From contig JASLCA010000265.1 in assembly GCA_030146225.1 (NCBI GenBank), positions 1 to 8,277 of the forward strand: a DNA stretch of 8,277 nucleotides, written 5' to 3'. Shown here in pieces: positions 6,364-8,277 of this stretch. The first letter of the stretch is position 1. Each line of letters starts with the position of its first letter. The notes beneath the pieces are model-generated. The model did no database searches and was not told the DNA's origin. It saw nothing but the letters and a program-made list of their open reading frames with translations. Made by a program: the position numbers and the translations under genes. This DNA comes from Sphingobacterium sp. (GTDB lineage: Bacteria; Bacteroidota; Bacteroidia; Sphingobacteriales; Sphingobacteriaceae).

Positions 6364-7149
6364 ATGAAATCATTTATAACCATATTACTCGTTTTAGTTA
6401 GCATGCAATCAATTACTGCGCAGCATGCCTACTTTGGACGCTCCGGAATTATCAGCTTTGATAAGACGATGTATATGAAAAATATTGTGCGCAAGCAGTA
6501 TATTGACAAGGCGGATGCCACTTCTAAAGCATATTTTGAAGCAATGATGCCAAGCATACCAGAAAATGTTGTCTTAAAGAAAAGCCTCTTGTTTTATGGG
6601 GATGAAACGCTATTTGAGCCGCAGAAAGGATTAGCAATTGAGCCAGCTGTACAGGGGCAGATAATGATGTTTGCTTTGGATTTTGATACCCAGACTTTGT
6701 CGAACCTAAAGACCAAATCCTACAGGCGCTTTAATAATATTGTAGGGGAGAAGATGATTATTCAAGATACCATGAAGGGAATGACTTGGCGGCTCACGGA
6801 TGAGTATAGAGATATCGCGGGCTATGCATGTAGACGCGCAAATGGCCTTACGCCTGACTCGATCTATGTGGTGGCTTACTTTGCTAATGAGATCCCTGTA
6901 ACTGGCGGGCCTGAGTCTATAAATGGCCTTCCAGGCATGATATTGGGATTAGTAGTGCCCAGTCAACATGTATCTTACTTTGCTACAAAGGTGGAGTTTA
7001 GGGATCAGCTTGTCTTTGATACCAAAAACTTAGACAATAAGAAAGTCAAGATTGTGAACAGACAGGGCTTTACGGATATGATTCTCTCGAGTATGAGCTG
7101 GCTAAATAAAGAGACCAAGGATTATATTGTTGAACTAGCCTTGCTTTAA
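6364..7149 (+). CDS. GLPGLI family secreted protein
   Basis: This 261-residue protein has a clear signal peptide (MKSFITILLVLVSMQSITAQ, cut near residue 20) and is probably periplasmic or otherwise envelope-exposed. It carries the hallmarks of the Bacteroidota GLPGLI family (function unknown): the WRLTDEYRDIAGYACRRA stretch (142-159), with the single cysteine C156; AYFANEIPVTGGP (171-183); and the signature GLPGMILGL (188-196), here Met in place of the usual Leu at position 192. Length is typical. The start at 6364 is 11 bases after the barrel gene's stop and immediately precedes the hydrophobic signal. It shares a transcript and a terminator with the barrel gene, and such receptor/GLPGLI pairs recur in Bacteroidota, so a partner role in the envelope is likely (inference). 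The family call is firm; the function is unknown. Confidence 0.92.
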   Translation: MKSFITILLVLVSMQSITAQHAYFGRSGIISFDKTMYMKNIVRKQYIDKADATSKAYFEAMMPSIPENVVLKKSLLFYGDETLFEPQKGLAIEPAVQGQIMMFALDFDTQTLSNLKTKSYRRFNNIVGEKMIIQDTMKGMTWRLTDEYRDIAGYACRRANGLTPDSIYVVAYFANEIPVTGGPESINGLPGMILGLVVPSQHVSYFATKVEFRDQLVFDTKNLDNKKVKIVNRQGFTDMILSSMSWLNKETKDYIVELALL

Positions 7150-7164
7150 GGCGAGTTCAATACT

Positions 7165-7203
7165 AAAAAAACCCTGATTAGCCATGCTAGTCAGGGTTTT
7201 TTT
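7165..7203. terminator. Bidirectional terminator between GLPGLI and histone-like genes
   Basis: The 18-position stem (7165-7182 with 7186-7203) has a 3-base CAT loop. It comprises seven A:T pairs, CCCTGA/TCAGGG, one G:T wobble and TAGC/GCTA pairs. Flanking A and T tracts give a U-run on both strands. It lies 15 bases past the GLPGLI stop and 16 bases past the histone-like stop (7220), so it probably ends both convergent transcripts. Confidence 0.92.
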
Positions 7204-7219
7204 ATAAATAGAAAGACGA

Positions 7220-7399
7220 TTACTTAACGTCGTTTTTCTTAGATGTAACTTCGTTACGGATTTCTTGTGCTAATGTTTTGATGTCTTGTAAACCTTTACG
7301 TACACGCGTACCAGCAGCAGAATTACCATTGTTGAAGAACTTGTCCGCATCAGCTTCAATAGAAGCTACTAAGCTTTTTAATTTGTTGTAGTTTTCCAT
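7220..7399 (-). CDS. Small histone H1/Hc1-like protein
   Basis: Translating the minus strand from ATG 7399-7397 to TAA 7222-7220 gives 59 residues, beginning MENYNKLKSLVASIEADADK. The middle reads FFNNGNSAAGTRVRKGLQDI and the end KTLAQEIRNEVTSKKNDVK. This matches the short proteins annotated as histone H1 in Sphingobacteria and resembles the N-terminal domain of chlamydial Hc1 (the GNxAAxxRVR run). In Chlamydia, Hc1 compacts the nucleoid through a long Lys/Ala-rich tail. That tail is missing here: the protein has 11 basic and 8 acidic residues and looks wholly helical, so strong DNA binding should not be assumed. It ends at the shared convergent terminator. Upstream lie 123 very AT-rich bases and then the S46 peptidase gene on the same strand. 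The gene is real (family match, length, terminator); the DNA-related role is inferred from family naming. Confidence 0.88.
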   Translation of the reverse strand: MENYNKLKSLVASIEADADKFFNNGNSAAGTRVRKGLQDIKTLAQEIRNEVTSKKNDVK

Positions 7400-7522
7400 T
7401 TTGAATTATATAATTTTAGTTTTTATTAATTAATATTCTAAGATATCATAAATATACAAAAACAATGAAATAAAGCGCAATTTTTGTATTTAATTTAATA
7501 AAATAAATTTGCTGTAAGGCTA

Positions 7523-8277
7523 CTAGTCAACTATTTTCAATTCGTCAATGATGTTTTTTGCACCTGCAAATTTATCAATTATGAAAAGTACGTAGCGAAT
7601 ATCAACAGAAATTGTACGTTGCAATTTCGGATCAAAAATAACATCTCCAGCCATTGCTTCTATATTCCCATCAAATGCTAGGCCAATCAATTCTCCATTT
7701 GCATTTAATACTGGAGAACCTGAGTTACCGCCTGTAATATCTTGATCACTTAGGAAGTTGACAGGCATATACCCCGTTTTATCGGCGTAGCGGCCATAAT
7801 CTTTGGTCTCATACAATTCCATCAAACGCTTTGGTAAATCAAATTCTTCATCATTTGGCTTGTACTTAGCGATTGTTCCTTTTAAAGTTGTGTAGTTGTT
7901 TACCTTCGCATCGTTGCGTGGATCAGCTGGCAATCCTCTGACAGTACCATAAGTCAAACGTAAGGTAGAGTTTGCATCTGGATAGTATTTGCCATTTGGG
8001 TTGGCTGCTAAAACACCTGCAATATATTTACGGTGTGCAGCTTGAAATTCATCTGCTAATTTCTCACTTTCTGGTGAACTTTCACGGTATTTAGTCATTA
8101 GCGCTGAAGAAATAAGATACAAAGGATCATTTTCTACGCGTTCCGCAGATGGATTTGCTAAGAAAGCTTCTAGTTGTGCTTGGGATCCAAAGATACTAGT
8201 TGCAAAAGCAGACTGAATATAAGCTTGGAAATTTCCATTATGCTGTGCTGCAAGTTCTGCAATATACGGCGCAACTT
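7523..8277 (-). CDS. S46 family dipeptidyl-peptidase, C-terminal part (DPP7-like), cut by window edge
   Basis: 250 codons run open from the right edge to TAG at 7523-7525; members are usually about 700 residues, so this is the C-terminal third. The nucleophile motif GGNSGSPVLNANGELIG is present, with catalytic Ser at 7721-7723; the His and Asp of the triad lie outside the window. The conserved stretch NSTLRLTYGTVRG precedes it. S46 enzymes are secreted serine peptidases that release dipeptides from oligopeptide N-termini in the periplasm or at the surface. The residue 18 after the Ser is Gly (7667-7669, in AFDGN). P. gingivalis DPP11 has the acidic-selecting Arg there and DPP7 has Gly, so a DPP7-like preference for hydrophobic P1 residues is suggested. 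An in-frame TTG at 8122 is not the start, because the reading frame continues upstream with family-like sequence to the edge. The 3' end is separated from the histone-like gene by AT-rich DNA without a clear terminator. Confidence 0.92.
   Translation of the reverse strand, partial: VAPYIAELAAQHNGNFQAYIQSAFATSIFGSQAQLEAFLANPSAERVENDPLYLISSALMTKYRESSPESEKLADEFQAAHRKYIAGVLAANPNGKYYPDANSTLRLTYGTVRGLPADPRNDAKVNNYTTLKGTIAKYKPNDEEFDLPKRLMELYETKDYGRYADKTGYMPVNFLSDQDITGGNSGSPVLNANGELIGLAFDGNIEAMAGDVIFDPKLQRTISVDIRYVLFIIDKFAGAKNIIDELKIVD

Noticed and set aside
3623..7149. Polysaccharide utilisation locus (SusC/SusD pair)
   Set aside because: No SusD-like gene follows, the second gene is a GLPGLI protein, and there are no glycoside hydrolases or sensor genes in the window.
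7438..7466. Promoter of the Hc1-like gene (TATCTTAG with an upstream ATTG, minus strand)
   Set aside because: The -7 box has one mismatch and the spacing to ATTG is 17 bases, outside the usual range. In such AT-rich DNA this is not distinguishable from chance.
7523..8122. S46 peptidase fragment starting at a TTG (8122) as a short 199-residue gene
   Set aside because: The same frame stays open for 51 more codons to the right edge with family-like sequence, and the family is about 700 residues. The TTG is internal and the gene is simply cut by the window.

Overview
The window looks like chromosomal DNA of a Bacteroidota species, most likely Sphingobacteriaceae (Sphingobacterium or a close relative; the genus is an inference). 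The signs are a large outer-membrane beta-barrel gene paired with a GLPGLI-family gene, a short histone H1/Hc1-like gene, an S46 dipeptidyl-peptidase gene, a DUF2795 N-terminus, moderate-to-low GC, and TAnnTTTG promoter boxes in place of obvious Shine-Dalgarno/sigma70 signals.

Left part, minus strand (1-3214). The first 22 codons of a DUF2795 gene run off the left edge. To its right, reading against the coordinates, a PlsC-type lysophospholipid acyltransferase gene is followed 26 bases later by a MacB/LolD-like ABC ATPase gene. This is probably a two-gene operon with no permease gene in view. Further upstream, an M20 dipeptidase gene ends at a strong hairpin terminator that separates it from plsC.

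Centre, plus strand (3623-7149). After a 408-base divergent intergenic region comes a two-gene unit: a 909-residue CarboxypepD_reg/plug/outer-membrane barrel protein and, 11 bases later, a secreted 261-residue GLPGLI protein. It ends at an A-tract/T-tract hairpin that can serve both strands. The pairing recurs in Bacteroidota but I know of no assigned function, so this is the part of the window most likely to hide undescribed biology. The intergenic region also holds a possible structured leader and a direct repeat.

Right part, minus strand (7220-8277). A 59-codon Hc1-like gene converges on the GLPGLI gene across the shared terminator. After it comes the C-terminal third of an S46 dipeptidyl-peptidase gene, cut by the right edge. 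It carries the GNSGS nucleophile motif and a glycine at the position that separates DPP7-like from DPP11-like specificity.

Together the genes cover envelope lipid and lipoprotein handling, an outer-membrane receptor-like system, peptide breakdown (S46 dipeptide release outside the cytoplasm, M20 dipeptide cleavage inside it) and a nucleoid-type small protein. I see no mobile element, CRISPR array, tRNA, rRNA or phage gene.
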